Shown: positions 54,748 to 62,490, numbered from the stretch's first letter. The stretch is DNA of 64,000 nucleotides from Pseudoglutamicibacter cumminsii (GCF_016907775.1 NZ_JAFBCO010000001.1:1240001-1304000); one strand, 5' to 3'. Numbers and translations: made by a program. Notes: a model not told the origin generated them from the sequence alone.

Positions 54748-55628
54748 GCAGATACCTTGACTTTCTCAACTGCAGGCGTGTGCTCTGGCATCGCTGCGGG
54801 CGCTAGGTGGGTGTCCCGTGCAGGGGGAACGTCGGCTTCGGCGGCTGGTACCCAGAGTTTGCCGCGTTTGATGAGGTAGGCGATGCGGATCGCGAAGATC
54901 GGGATGGTCACGAGTAGGAACATTTGTGGCCGGGTGAGGCCCATCCACGCGACCTCGTTGCCGCGAACGAACTCGACGAAGAACCGGAATACCGCGTACG
55001 CGCCGATGTAGAGGGTCAGGGTCTCACCTGGCGCGATGGGCTGGAACCGCAGCCAGAACCACAAGATGCAGAACGCGATCAGGTGGAACGCGGACTCGTA
55101 TGCGAAGCTCGGGTGCAGACCCACACCCGCTGGGGTGAGGAGGTGCGCGCCTTGTTCCTCGGTGAGCACAACACCCCAGTCGCCTCCGGTAGGAGTTCCG
55201 GGCCGTTCGGTGAGATAGCAAGCCCACCGACCAAACGCCATCGCAAGCGCCACAGCTGGCGCGAACAAGTCACCGCTACGGGACTTATAGCCGATGATCT
55301 TCTTAGCGACGTGCACACCGAGCCAGGCTCCAACCAACGCGGACAAGAAGGACGCGTTGCCGTGGAGGAACTGCTCGATGAAAGTCAGGTTTTCGCGCGG
55401 GTCGAGATGCTGTGCCCACGTTCCCATGCGCCCGAGGGCCGCGGCGCCCGCGAGCGCTCCCAACACGAGGATGCCCGTGCGCTGATTGAGGCGTGAACGC
55501 CGGCGCGCTTCGATCCAGAACACTATGGTTCCGAGGAACAACGCGATCGCCACGAACACGGAGTGTGTGTCGAGACGGACCCCGGGGATGAGTTCGAAAC
55601 CGAGAAGATCAGATAAGTCTGGGTACAT
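54744..55628 (-). CDS. Lgt-like (prolipoprotein diacylglyceryl transferase family) protein, divergent
   Basis: A 294-residue membrane protein with seven spans and the Lgt fold. Conserved: HPSFAYES (172-179), matching the HPxxxYE motif, and YAVFRFFVEFVRGNE with Arg215, Glu219 and Arg222. Not conserved: the Lgt signature GRxGNFxNxE reads GRWACYLTE (133-141), so Arg134 and Glu141 remain but the essential Asn is Cys137; and the SxHG segment that carries the catalytic His in E. coli Lgt reads GNASFLSALVG. A housekeeping lgt is expected elsewhere (often near trp genes). It is embedded between small membrane proteins and a Tes-like radical SAM gene. I infer a lipid-transfer or lipid-binding role distinct from lipoprotein maturation. 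Confidence 0.75.
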   Translation of the reverse strand: MYPDLSDLLGFELIPGVRLDTHSVFVAIALFLGTIVFWIEARRRSRLNQRTGILVLGALAGAAALGRMGTWAQHLDPRENLTFIEQFLHGNASFLSALVGAWLGVHVAKKIIGYKSRSGDLFAPAVALAMAFGRWACYLTERPGTPTGGDWGVVLTEEQGAHLLTPAGVGLHPSFAYESAFHLIAFCILWFWLRFQPIAPGETLTLYIGAYAVFRFFVEFVRGNEVAWMGLTRPQMFLLVTIPIFAIRIAYLIKRGKLWVPAAEADVPPARDTHLAPAAMPEHTPAVEKVKVSA

Positions 55629-55630
55629 GG

Positions 55631-55999
55631 TCAGCTCACTATCTTGATCCAGGCCATGACCCACAGTGGGGTCAGGGCGGCTGCGAGTACGGCGAGTGTG
55701 GTGAGGTAGGCGATCACGCGTTTAGTGTCGCCAAGTTTGCACTTTGATTTCATGAGGCCCGCGCGTCGTGCTTTCGTGTAGCCGCGGATGCCAAGAATCG
55801 AGAAGAATAAGAGGGATAGCGGCCCGAAAATGCACGTCAGGAGAGCGACCGTCGCGAAGATGCACAACCGCAACGGGTCGAATGGCTGAGTTGTTTCCGG
55901 CCGGGCTGCTTCCGGCAACCCGCTTGTGACACGCTGGTTTAGCGGCGGAGTGTTCGGCGTCATGAACGTTTGCTCTGTCTCGTGCGCGTTACTGCTCAT
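55631..55999 (-). CDS. Small membrane protein (2 spans)
   Basis: A 122-residue protein. Pro/Thr-rich N-terminus (about 40 residues), a span with CIFATVALLTCIFGPLSLLF, a basic amphipathic loop (GYTKARRAGLMKSKCKLGDTKR), then a second span. The span-basic loop-span layout is like CD225/dispanin or DUF4190 proteins, but I cannot assign it. It starts 15 bases after the radical SAM stop and ends two bases before the Lgt-like start. Confidence 0.65.
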   Translation of the reverse strand: MSSNAHETEQTFMTPNTPPLNQRVTSGLPEAARPETTQPFDPLRLCIFATVALLTCIFGPLSLLFFSILGIRGYTKARRAGLMKSKCKLGDTKRVIAYLTTLAVLAAALTPLWVMAWIKIVS

Positions 56000-56014
56000 C
56001 GTGCATCCCCATCG

Positions 56015-57676
56015 TCAGCCCTCACCGTGTACCTTGACCGTGATAGGTAGTCGGTGGCGTCCGCCGCTGTTATGTGCAGGCGTGCTCGACGTCTCAGGTT
56101 TCCCTGTTGCGGTGGAGATGCGGCGCTCGCCGAGCGGAGCCCACGCTTGGACGGCGCAGAACGGAGCACACTGGTGGATCGCGTTGCCGTCCTCATCCGC
56201 ACCGTCACGGACGGTGGCAACGTGTACACAACATTGGGTCAGGCGTTCTTCGATCATCGTGTTGATGTCCATGAACGGTTTGATCGTGATGCGTTTGACG
56301 CGTTCGCCCATGAACTGGCGAAGACGGTGTTGCTGCCCTGGCAAGGATGACGCCGCGAGCTTAGCGAGCGTTCCGATCCCTAAGTCGCATCCCACACAAA
56401 TGTCGCGCCACAGGGAACCGATCGACGGATGTGAAAGTGAGGACTGCTCAGAGAACAGATCCAACAGGGACTGTTTGACCTGTTTCTTGAGGGTCTTGTT
56501 GACGCCGGAGTCCGCGATGCGGTTGGCGAGCATGTCGGGGTTCAAGTCGAGGAACTCTTTCAGCTTCTCGGGCCCCACGAGGCTCGTGAGCGAAGACCAC
56601 TTTCCGGAGTCGTCCTTGAGCAGATAACCCAGTGAGCAGCAGTGCGGGTGGGAGCACGGCAGCGCGGTCATGTCCCGCCACGTAACCAGCCCATCGGTCT
56701 GTTCTTCGAGGCGAGCGAGAACCCCGGTGTGGGTCAAACGGTCGTTCGGATCAATGCCCGCGGAACGGCCGGAACCGAATACCGGCTGGATTGTCACGCC
56801 ACCCACGAACGGGGTTTCCAGGGCGCGGCGAATCACGGTACCGATCTCGTGATCGTTGACGCCCAGCGCGGCTGTCATCGTCAAGGTGGTGAAAATCCCG
56901 GCCTCAGACAACCGGTCCAACGCCTCAAACTTGATCTTCCGAATGTCTCCGCCTCGGTGGTGTCGAACAGAGCATTCTTCTTCGCCGTCGTACTGCAAAT
57001 AGACTTCGAGCCGCTCGCGGTGTTTCGCGAGGAAATCAACGAACTCTTGATCCTGGGCAATGCGCAGACCGTTGGAGTTCAACAGGATCCGGACCACTGG
57101 CCGCGCGGCCAGCTCTTCGATGAGCTGCTCAAGCCACGGGTACAGCGTCGGCTCCCCGCCGGAGAGCATCAAAACGTCGATGCGGTTTTCTTCGCGGGAC
57201 AAACGCGTATCAACCGAGGCGAGAACTTCAGCCAGCGGAGCAACAGCGGATTCCGCCGGCGAAGAAGATGCGAAGCACGTGGGGCATTTGAGGTTGCAGT
57301 GGTCGGTGATGTCTTCCAGCAGGATGCACGTGTGCTGGGTCTGCATTGTCGGAAGCCCGTATTCATAGGCTTCAGGAACCGGCAGGAAGTTGTTCGCCAT
57401 GTCCGGCGTGTGCACCTTGGTTGGGGCCGTCCACTGCTCAAGGTAGGTGAGGATCTCAGCAGATTCGTCATACAGCGTGCGCTGCAGACCGTGCTTGCGG
57501 CACCCACGCTCGAGCCACACCTGCCCATCGGGATATTCAGCGAGCCAACCGGTCAACCGTTCAACCTGGGCGAGCGGTCGGTATGGGTCTTCCTCATGGC
57601 ACACGGGACAGAACGCATTCACGTATCGGTGAATGCGGTATGAACGAAGCGGCATCCCAGGTGCATCAACAGGCAT
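56015..57676 (-). CDS. Radical SAM enzyme of the MJ0619/Tes (tetraether synthase-like) family
   Basis: A 553-residue iron-sulfur enzyme. The N-terminal rubredoxin-like part has Cys23, Cys26 (FCPVC) and Cys59 (RGCRKHG). The radical SAM triad is Cys127, Cys131, Cys134 in DHCNLKCPTC, then MLSGGEPTLYP. Auxiliary-cluster cysteines lie in PCSHPHCCSLG, DICVGCDLG and, near the end, TQCCVHVAT plus HQCAPFCAVQ. The last pair matches the CCIHYA...IPFCAYN type ending of archaeal MJ0619/Tes, which joins lipid tails by C-C bonds. Probably leaderless start. First gene of an operon with an Lgt-like protein and small membrane proteins. Family assignment is firm; the reaction in this host is unknown, with lipid C-C coupling or C-methylation as options. 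Confidence 0.85.
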   Translation of the reverse strand: MPVDAPGMPLRSYRIHRYVNAFCPVCHEEDPYRPLAQVERLTGWLAEYPDGQVWLERGCRKHGLQRTLYDESAEILTYLEQWTAPTKVHTPDMANNFLPVPEAYEYGLPTMQTQHTCILLEDITDHCNLKCPTCFASSSPAESAVAPLAEVLASVDTRLSREENRIDVLMLSGGEPTLYPWLEQLIEELAARPVVRILLNSNGLRIAQDQEFVDFLAKHRERLEVYLQYDGEEECSVRHHRGGDIRKIKFEALDRLSEAGIFTTLTMTAALGVNDHEIGTVIRRALETPFVGGVTIQPVFGSGRSAGIDPNDRLTHTGVLARLEEQTDGLVTWRDMTALPCSHPHCCSLGYLLKDDSGKWSSLTSLVGPEKLKEFLDLNPDMLANRIADSGVNKTLKKQVKQSLLDLFSEQSSLSHPSIGSLWRDICVGCDLGIGTLAKLAASSLPGQQHRLRQFMGERVKRITIKPFMDINTMIEERLTQCCVHVATVRDGADEDGNAIHQCAPFCAVQAWAPLGERRISTATGKPETSSTPAHNSGGRHRLPITVKVHGEG

Positions 57677-57682
57677 GTTATG

Positions 57683-57688
57683 AGCCTA
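57683..57688 (-). promoter_or_regulatory. -10 box of a leaderless promoter for the radical SAM operon
   Basis: TAGGCT (minus strand) lies six bases before the ATG at 57676 with no ribosome binding site between. Confidence 0.5.
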
Positions 57689-57814
57689 GGACATGAAAAT
57701 AGTCCCGGCCACACTTCACGCAGAATTGTGGACTAAATCCGGCATTTCGGCCGCTGTGTACAGCCGAACAACTCGCGCACCCGGCACCCGCGGGCGCCTG
57801 GCAACTCAGAACTC

Positions 57815-58273
57815 TTACACGTGGTGGTAGCCGCTTCCAGCCATGATCTCTTGCGAGCGGTACACCTGCTCCACGAGCATCAACCGCACGAGCTGATGCG
57901 GGAACACCAAATCAGACAAAGACCACACCAAGTCTGCGCGCCGGTGCACACTCTCATCCACGCCGAACGCCCCGCCGATCACCACAACAACCCGCTTGCC
58001 CTGGTCGATCGGCCCACGCAGAGCCTTCGCGAGCCGCGGCGAGCTGAGCATTTTCCCGCGCTCATCCAACAGCACCACGTAGTCGCCGCCACCGATCTTC
58101 TTCAGAAGGCGAGCTGACTCTTCAGCCCGCGCCGCATCGTCCGCTTTGGAACTGTGCTGCAACAAATCCCACTGAACATCCCACGGCTTACGCAGCCGGC
58201 GTTCATAACGCTCGATGCCCTCTTCAACCCACGACTCATGCTTACGGCCAACAGCCAGAACCCTGATACTCAC
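57815..58273 (-). CDS. rlmH: 23S rRNA (pseudouridine1915-N3)-methyltransferase
   Basis: A 152-residue SPOUT methyltransferase that methylates pseudouridine 1915 in 23S rRNA helix 69. Seen: IRVLAVGRKHESWVEEGIERY at the start, DYVVLLDERGKMLSSPRLAK, VVVIGGAFGVDESVHRRADL (the SAM-binding trefoil knot) and the C-terminal QVYRSQEIMAGSGYHHV, nearly invariant in the family (ending YHH/YHK). Start set at GTG 58273, eight bases after AGGA, giving the usual family length. Confidence 0.95.
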   Translation of the reverse strand: MSIRVLAVGRKHESWVEEGIERYERRLRKPWDVQWDLLQHSSKADDAARAEESARLLKKIGGGDYVVLLDERGKMLSSPRLAKALRGPIDQGKRVVVVIGGAFGVDESVHRRADLVWSLSDLVFPHQLVRLMLVEQVYRSQEIMAGSGYHHV

Positions 58274-58311
58274 ACAAACCATCCTGGCATGCGTGTGCAA
58301 GACTGAACCAC

Positions 58312-58977
58312 ATGAATCACGCCCACACAACGGAAGCATCCGCGCCAGAGCCGCCAGTGCAACAACCGGGGAGCCGCCCGCATCTGCGCCGACTGCGGGC
58401 CAGCGATGCCGACGCCGTGCGTTCAGCGTTCGCTTCATGCCCGGAGATGGTGCGCCAGGGCAACGTTACTGACGCCGACTCTGCCGCCCGCTACGTCGCG
58501 GCCCTCGTCAACGATGACGACTGCGCCGACGCGGCAGGTGTGGACCAGACCGACGGCGACGCATCCGCCGCCGCTGACTCCACCGCAGATGCGTGCGATG
58601 ACAAGGATGCGTTCGCTGTCGTGGACGAAAACGACAGGCTGTGGGGACTCGTCTGTATCAACCGTGATGCGGCGAATAGGGTTGGCTGGTTCTGGTACTG
58701 GATGCACGCTGCCACGCGGAAGCAGGGCTGGACTTCGCAAGCGGCGGCAACTGTTGCAAACTGGGCTCTTCGGGATGGCGGCTACGAACGGCTCGAGCTG
58801 GGGTATCGCGCTAATAACCCTGGCTCAGCGTGCGTCGCAGCCGCGGCAGGTTTCGTGCCGGAGGGCATCGAGCGGAAGAAGTTCCTTGTTAAAGGTGAGC
58901 GCATCGATGTTCATGTGAGTGGCAGGCTGCTCACGGACCCAACCCCGCAGACGCCGGAGCTTGAGATCGTATGGTGA
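58312..58977 (+). CDS. GNAT-family N-acetyltransferase (RimJ/RimL-like)
   Basis: A 221-residue acetyltransferase. LRRLRASDADAVRSAF near the N-terminus, then the core LWGLVCINRDAANRVGWFWYW, RKQGWTSQAAATVANWAL (acetyl-CoA loop counterpart of RGxGxA) and YERLELGYRANNPGSACVAA with the Asn-Pro-xS motif typical of RimJ/RimL. Between residues about 66 and 100 an Asp/Ala-rich low-complexity insert interrupts the first beta strands. Divergent from rlmH; overlaps the PAP2 gene by 7 bases. Confidence 0.83.
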   Translation: MNHAHTTEASAPEPPVQQPGSRPHLRRLRASDADAVRSAFASCPEMVRQGNVTDADSAARYVAALVNDDDCADAAGVDQTDGDASAAADSTADACDDKDAFAVVDENDRLWGLVCINRDAANRVGWFWYWMHAATRKQGWTSQAAATVANWALRDGGYERLELGYRANNPGSACVAAAAGFVPEGIERKKFLVKGERIDVHVSGRLLTDPTPQTPELEIVW

Positions 58978-59738
58978 CTAACCGCGCCCAGCCCCAACAT
59001 CAACCCGCCGCCACGAATCGTCGCGGCGTGTGGGGTCCATCCTCTGGACGCACCGCGCCGCACACTGCGCTGCGCCCCGGCCTGAACATGTCCGTTTTGC
59101 TCGTGTGTGCGGTCGCGGCACTTACGGGCGCCGTCGTGCTCCTCTCTTATGTGGGCATCAACGCGACAGGTCTGCCAGTGGACCGGAACGTCCTGGACGC
59201 CGCCGTCGACGCCCGCACGGAAGCCATGGACCGCATCGTCCCGTCGTTCACCATGGTCGGAAGCACGCCGGTGTTCACACCCATCATGGTCGTGATCGCG
59301 GCGGTGATCGCTCTGACCAAACGCACGATGTGGCCGGTCGTGGTGCTGGCTTTCACGGCAACGTTGTCGGTCGGGACCACGGTGATAGTGAAGAACACGT
59401 TCAACCGTGATCGTCCGCCGCTTGAAACTCAGCTTCAGCCGCACGAATTCTCCGGTTCGATACCGTCTGGGCACACGCTGAACGCTGTCGCGTTGGTGAG
59501 CGTGAGTGTTGCCATGATCTTGCGGTGGGCCGCACGCTCGTGGGTGCGGTGGCTCACCGTGGTGCTGGCGGTCGCGTATATGGTCGCGATGGCGCTGTCC
59601 CGCATCTACATGGGCGTGCACTGGGTGTCGGATGTCGCGTGCGGCGCGCTTTTGGGCACGGCGATCGCGTGCGTGGTCATAGCGTTCGATGTGTGGGCTA
59701 GGTCGCGGGGAACGCGCGACAACAGCGCCACCCACTAG
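58971..59738 (+). CDS. PAP2-family membrane phosphatase
   Basis: A 255-residue membrane phosphatase. The three PAP2 motifs are intact: KNTFNRDRPP (K-x6-RP), PSGHTLN (PSGH) and SRIYMGVHWVSD (SR-x5-H-x3-D). About five or six spans. It dephosphorylates lipid phosphates such as phosphatidate or undecaprenyl pyrophosphate on the outer face. ATG inside the end of the GNAT gene indicates coupling. Confidence 0.9.
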   Translation: MVTNRAQPQHQPAATNRRGVWGPSSGRTAPHTALRPGLNMSVLLVCAVAALTGAVVLLSYVGINATGLPVDRNVLDAAVDARTEAMDRIVPSFTMVGSTPVFTPIMVVIAAVIALTKRTMWPVVVLAFTATLSVGTTVIVKNTFNRDRPPLETQLQPHEFSGSIPSGHTLNAVALVSVSVAMILRWAARSWVRWLTVVLAVAYMVAMALSRIYMGVHWVSDVACGALLGTAIACVVIAFDVWARSRGTRDNSATH

Positions 59739-59787
59739 ACAGCGCCACCCACTAGACAACGCCACCCACTAACCGGAGCTTAAAACC

Positions 59788-59823
59788 AAGAGGGTTCCAG
59801 AACTTTTGTTCTGGAACCCTCTT
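59788..59823. terminator. Perfect hairpin terminator shared by PAP2 gene and tRNA-Ser
   Basis: A 16-bp perfect stem (59788-59803 with 59808-59823) around TTTT, lying between the convergent PAP2 gene and the tRNA. On the minus strand it begins five bases after the tRNA CCA end. Confidence 0.88.
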
Positions 59824-59828
59824 GTTCG

Positions 59829-59919
59829 TGGCGGTAGCGGTGGGATTTGAACCCACGGTGCAGGTTCGCTGCACACAACATTTCGAGTGTTGCACCTTCG
59901 GCCGCTCGGACACGCTACC
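59829..59919 (-). tRNA. tRNA-Ser (CGA)
   Basis: A 91-base class-II tRNA with encoded CCA. Acceptor arms GGTAGCG (59913-59919) and CGCTACC (59833-59839) pair fully, the discriminator is G, and the T arm holds GGTTCAAATCC. The anticodon loop CTCGAAA gives anticodon CGA, reading UCG. The long variable arm (GTGCAGCGAACCTGCAC) confirms the serine type. The IS6100 element begins 83 bases upstream. Confidence 0.95.
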
Positions 59920-60002
59920 AACTCCGGATACTCTATGCCATAGGCGGGGTTGAGTCCAAACCGGAGCAATGCTTGCGGGCATCATGTGGAGGCTTCGCTG
60001 CG

Positions 60003-60882
60003 GGCTCTGTTGCAAAGATTGGCGGCAGTCAGAGGTAGGCTGTCGCTCTGCGCCGATCAGGCGGCTGCTGCGAAATGGTGGTTGAGCATGCCCATGGCCT
60101 CCGTCAGCGCCGAGGGCCCAATGCCAAAAGCTCTCTCCACAAGGCGCACCTCGCCCCTGATGCCGGGCTGCAGGCACCAGGGGCGAGCCTGTCCTTTGCG
60201 CAGGGCTCGCATGACTTCGAATCCCTTGATCGTGGCATAGGCCGTGGGGATCGATTTGAAACCGCGCACCGGCTTGATCAGTATCTTGAGCTTTCCGTGA
60301 TCGGCCTCGATCACGTTATTGAGATACTTCACCTGCCGGTGGGCCGTCTCCCGGTCCAGCTTTCCTTCGCGCTTCAATTCGGTGATCGCTGCACCATAGC
60401 TCGGCGCTTTGTCGGTATTGAGCGTGGCAGGCTTTTCCCAGTGCTTCAGGCCTCGCAGGGCCTTGCCCAGGAACCGCTTCGCTGCCTTGGCGCTGCGGGT
60501 CGGCGACAGGTAGAAATCGATCGTGTCGCCCCGCTTGTCGACTGCCCGGTACAGGTAGGTCCACTTGCCCCGCACCTTGACGTAGGTTTCATCCAGGCGC
60601 CAGCTCGGATCAAAGCCACGCCGCCAGAACCAGCGCAGCCGCTTCTCCATCTCCGGGGCGTAGCACTGGACCCAGCGATAGATCGTCGTATGGTCGACCG
60701 AAATGCCGCGTTCCGCCAGCATTTCCTCAAGGTCGCGATAGCTGATCGGATAGCGACAATACCAGCGCACCGCCCACAGGATCACATCACCCTGGAAATG
60801 GCGCCACTTGAAATCCGTCATCGTTCCGTCCGTCCAATCTCCGCCAAGCATGCTCAAGCTTCACGATTTTTGCAACAGAGCC
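60003..60882 (-). mobile_element. IS6100, complete copy
   Basis: Exactly 880 bp between 14-bp inverted ends GGCTCTGTTGCAAA (left, 60003) and its complement (ending 60882), the known length and ends of IS6100. The left end abuts host DNA, 83 bases from tRNA-Ser; the right end abuts the integron 3'-conserved segment. Confidence 0.97.
60057..60851 (-). CDS. tnpA: IS6100 transposase
   Basis: A 264-residue IS6-family DDE transposase. An N-terminal zinc-finger-free helix-turn-helix region (YRDLEEMLAERGISVDHTTI) is followed by the catalytic triad: Asp in WRLDETYVKV, Asp in LNTDKAPSYG and Glu in NVIEADHGKLK. Start taken at ATG 60851, the usual IS6100 start; a TTG two codons upstream is also open. 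Intact, so the element should be mobile. Confidence 0.97.
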   Translation of the reverse strand: MLGGDWTDGTMTDFKWRHFQGDVILWAVRWYCRYPISYRDLEEMLAERGISVDHTTIYRWVQCYAPEMEKRLRWFWRRGFDPSWRLDETYVKVRGKWTYLYRAVDKRGDTIDFYLSPTRSAKAAKRFLGKALRGLKHWEKPATLNTDKAPSYGAAITELKREGKLDRETAHRQVKYLNNVIEADHGKLKILIKPVRGFKSIPTAYATIKGFEVMRALRKGQARPWCLQPGIRGEVRLVERAFGIGPSALTEAMGMLNHHFAAAA

Positions 60883-60989
60883 ATATCGACAACCTCTCGC
60901 GCAACCAAGACATCGCGGTCGGACTGCAAGTGATCTTGAAGCCACGGGCCCGTCCCACCCCGACATGGACCTCGATGCCCGAACGGACG

Positions 60990-61490
60990 TTAGATTTCGA
61001 GTTCTAGGCGTTCTGCGATGAAGGTTGGATCCCAGCCGGGATTGAAAGTGTCGACGTGGGTGAATCCGAGCCGCTCGTATAGGCCACGCAGGTTCGGGTG
61101 GCAGTCGAGCCGCAGCTTGGCGCACCCCTGCGTTCGCGCGGCATGGCGGCAAGCCTCGATCAGCGCGGAGCTGACACCCCGGCCCGCATGTGTCCGTCGC
61201 ACCGCGAGCTTGTGCAGATATGCGGCCTCCCCCTTGAGGGCGTCGGGCCAGAACTCGGGATCCTCGGCCGACAAGGTGCAACAGCCGACGATGCCGTCGC
61301 TGCAACTCGCGACTAGGAGCTCGGATCTCAGGACGAAGGTCTCCGCGAATGTCCGGTCGATCCGCGCGACGTCCCAGGCGGGCGTTCCCTTGGCGGACAT
61401 CCACGCCGCAGCGTCGTGCATCAGCCGCACAACCTCGTCGATATCACCCGAGCAGGCGACCCGAACGTTCGGAGGCTCCTCGCTGTCCAT
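60990..61490 (-). CDS. orf5: GNAT acetyltransferase of the integron 3'-conserved segment (orf5)
   Basis: A 166-residue GNAT protein, the orf5 that normally follows sul1 in class 1 integrons. Acetyl-CoA loop in VRRTHAGRGVSSALIEA and the C-terminal YERLGFTHVDTF. Its substrate has never been established to my knowledge. Full length here; the 3'-conserved segment is cut about 107 bases beyond it by IS6100. Confidence 0.92.
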   Translation of the reverse strand: MDSEEPPNVRVACSGDIDEVVRLMHDAAAWMSAKGTPAWDVARIDRTFAETFVLRSELLVASCSDGIVGCCTLSAEDPEFWPDALKGEAAYLHKLAVRRTHAGRGVSSALIEACRHAARTQGCAKLRLDCHPNLRGLYERLGFTHVDTFNPGWDPTFIAERLELEI

Positions 61491-61617
61491 TCGCTCCCCT
61501 GGCGCGGTATGAACCGCCGCCTCATAGTGCAGTTTGATCCTGACGAGCCCAGCATGTCTGCGCCCACCTTCGCGGAACCTGACCAGGGTCCGCTAGCGGG
61601 CGGCCGGAAGGTGAATG

Positions 61618-62469
61618 CTAGGCATGATCTAACCCTCGGTCTCTGGCGTCGCGACTGCGAAATTTCGCGAGGGTTTCCGAGAAGGTGATTGCGCTTCGCA
61701 GATCTCCAGGCGCGTGGGTGCGGACGTAGTCAGCGCCATTGCCGATCGCGTGAAGTTCCGCCGCAAGGCTCGCTGGACCCAGATCCTTTACAGGAAGGCC
61801 AACGGTGGCGCCCAAGAAGGATTTCCGCGACACCGAGACCAATAGCGGAAGCCCCAACGCCGACTTCAGCTTTTGAAGGTTCGACAGCACGTGCAGCGAT
61901 GTTTCCGGTGCGGGGCTCAAGAAAAATCCCATCCCCGGATCGAGGATGAGCCGGTCGGCAGCGACCCCGCTCCGTCGCAAGGCGGAAACCCGCGCCTCGA
62001 AGAACCGCACAATCTCGTCGAGCGCGTCTTCGGGTCGAAGGTGACCGGTGCGGGTGGCGATGCCATCCCGCTGCGCTGAGTGCATAACCACCAGCCTGCA
62101 GTCCGCCTCAGCAATATCGGGATAGAGCGCAGGGTCAGGAAATCCTTGGATATCGTTCAGGTAGCCCACGCCGCGCTTGAGCGCATAGCGCTGGGTTTCC
62201 GGTTGGAAGCTGTCGATTGAAACACGGTGCATCTGATCGGACAGGGCGTCTAAGAGCGGCGCAATACGTCTGATCTCATCGGCCGGCGATACAGGCCTCG
62301 CGTCCGGATGGCTGGCGGCCGGTCCGACATCCACGACGTCTGATCCGACTCGCAGCATTTCGATCGCCGCGGTGACAGCGCCGGCGGGGTCTAGCCGCCG
62401 GCTCTCATCGAAGAAGGAGTCCTCGGTGAGATTCAGAATGCCGAACACCGTCACCCTGCTGCGTAACAT
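61618..62469 (-). CDS. sul1: Sulfonamide-resistant dihydropteroate synthase Sul1, with attI1-derived N-terminus
   Basis: Sulfonamide-insensitive dihydropteroate synthase, cytoplasmic, replacing the drug target in folate synthesis. The protein is Sul1-like throughout (VFGILNLTEDSFFDES, DVGPAASHPDARPVSP, LILDPGMGFF, VSVSRKSFLGA). The normal gene begins at the codon before GTGACGGTG and gives 279 residues. Here the upstream sequence is attI1, and the ATG of the short attI1 reading frame leads straight into sul1, giving MLRSR-VTVFG and 283 residues. A GGAG box from attI1 precedes it. The gene lies about 190 bases from the Pc promoter with nothing between. A GTG start inside the fusion is an alternative. 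No qacEdelta1 upstream. Confidence 0.97.
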   Translation of the reverse strand: MLRSRVTVFGILNLTEDSFFDESRRLDPAGAVTAAIEMLRVGSDVVDVGPAASHPDARPVSPADEIRRIAPLLDALSDQMHRVSIDSFQPETQRYALKRGVGYLNDIQGFPDPALYPDIAEADCRLVVMHSAQRDGIATRTGHLRPEDALDEIVRFFEARVSALRRSGVAADRLILDPGMGFFLSPAPETSLHVLSNLQKLKSALGLPLLVSVSRKSFLGATVGLPVKDLGPASLAAELHAIGNGADYVRTHAPGDLRSAITFSETLAKFRSRDARDRGLDHA

Positions 62470-62490
62470 CGTTGCTGCTCCATAACATCA
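62454..62490 (-). other. attI1: attI1 remnant fused to sul1
   Basis: Reading the minus strand, the sequence from 62490 follows attI1 (TGATGTTATGGAGCAGCAAC and on through ATGTTACGCAGCAGGG) and then breaks into sul1 (TGACGGTG). The crossover core GTTAGGC and the rest of the 65-base site are lost, so no cassette could be inserted. Confidence 0.9.

Noticed and set aside
59752..60177. 141-codon minus-strand frame running from the IS into the tRNA region
   Set aside because: It crosses the tRNA-Ser gene, the terminator and the IS6100 end; it cannot be a real gene.
59995..60890. Target site duplication around the first IS6100
   Set aside because: The 8-base flanks (TCGCTGCG and ATATCGAC) differ; the right flank is integron sequence, so a duplication would be expected only around the whole unit.
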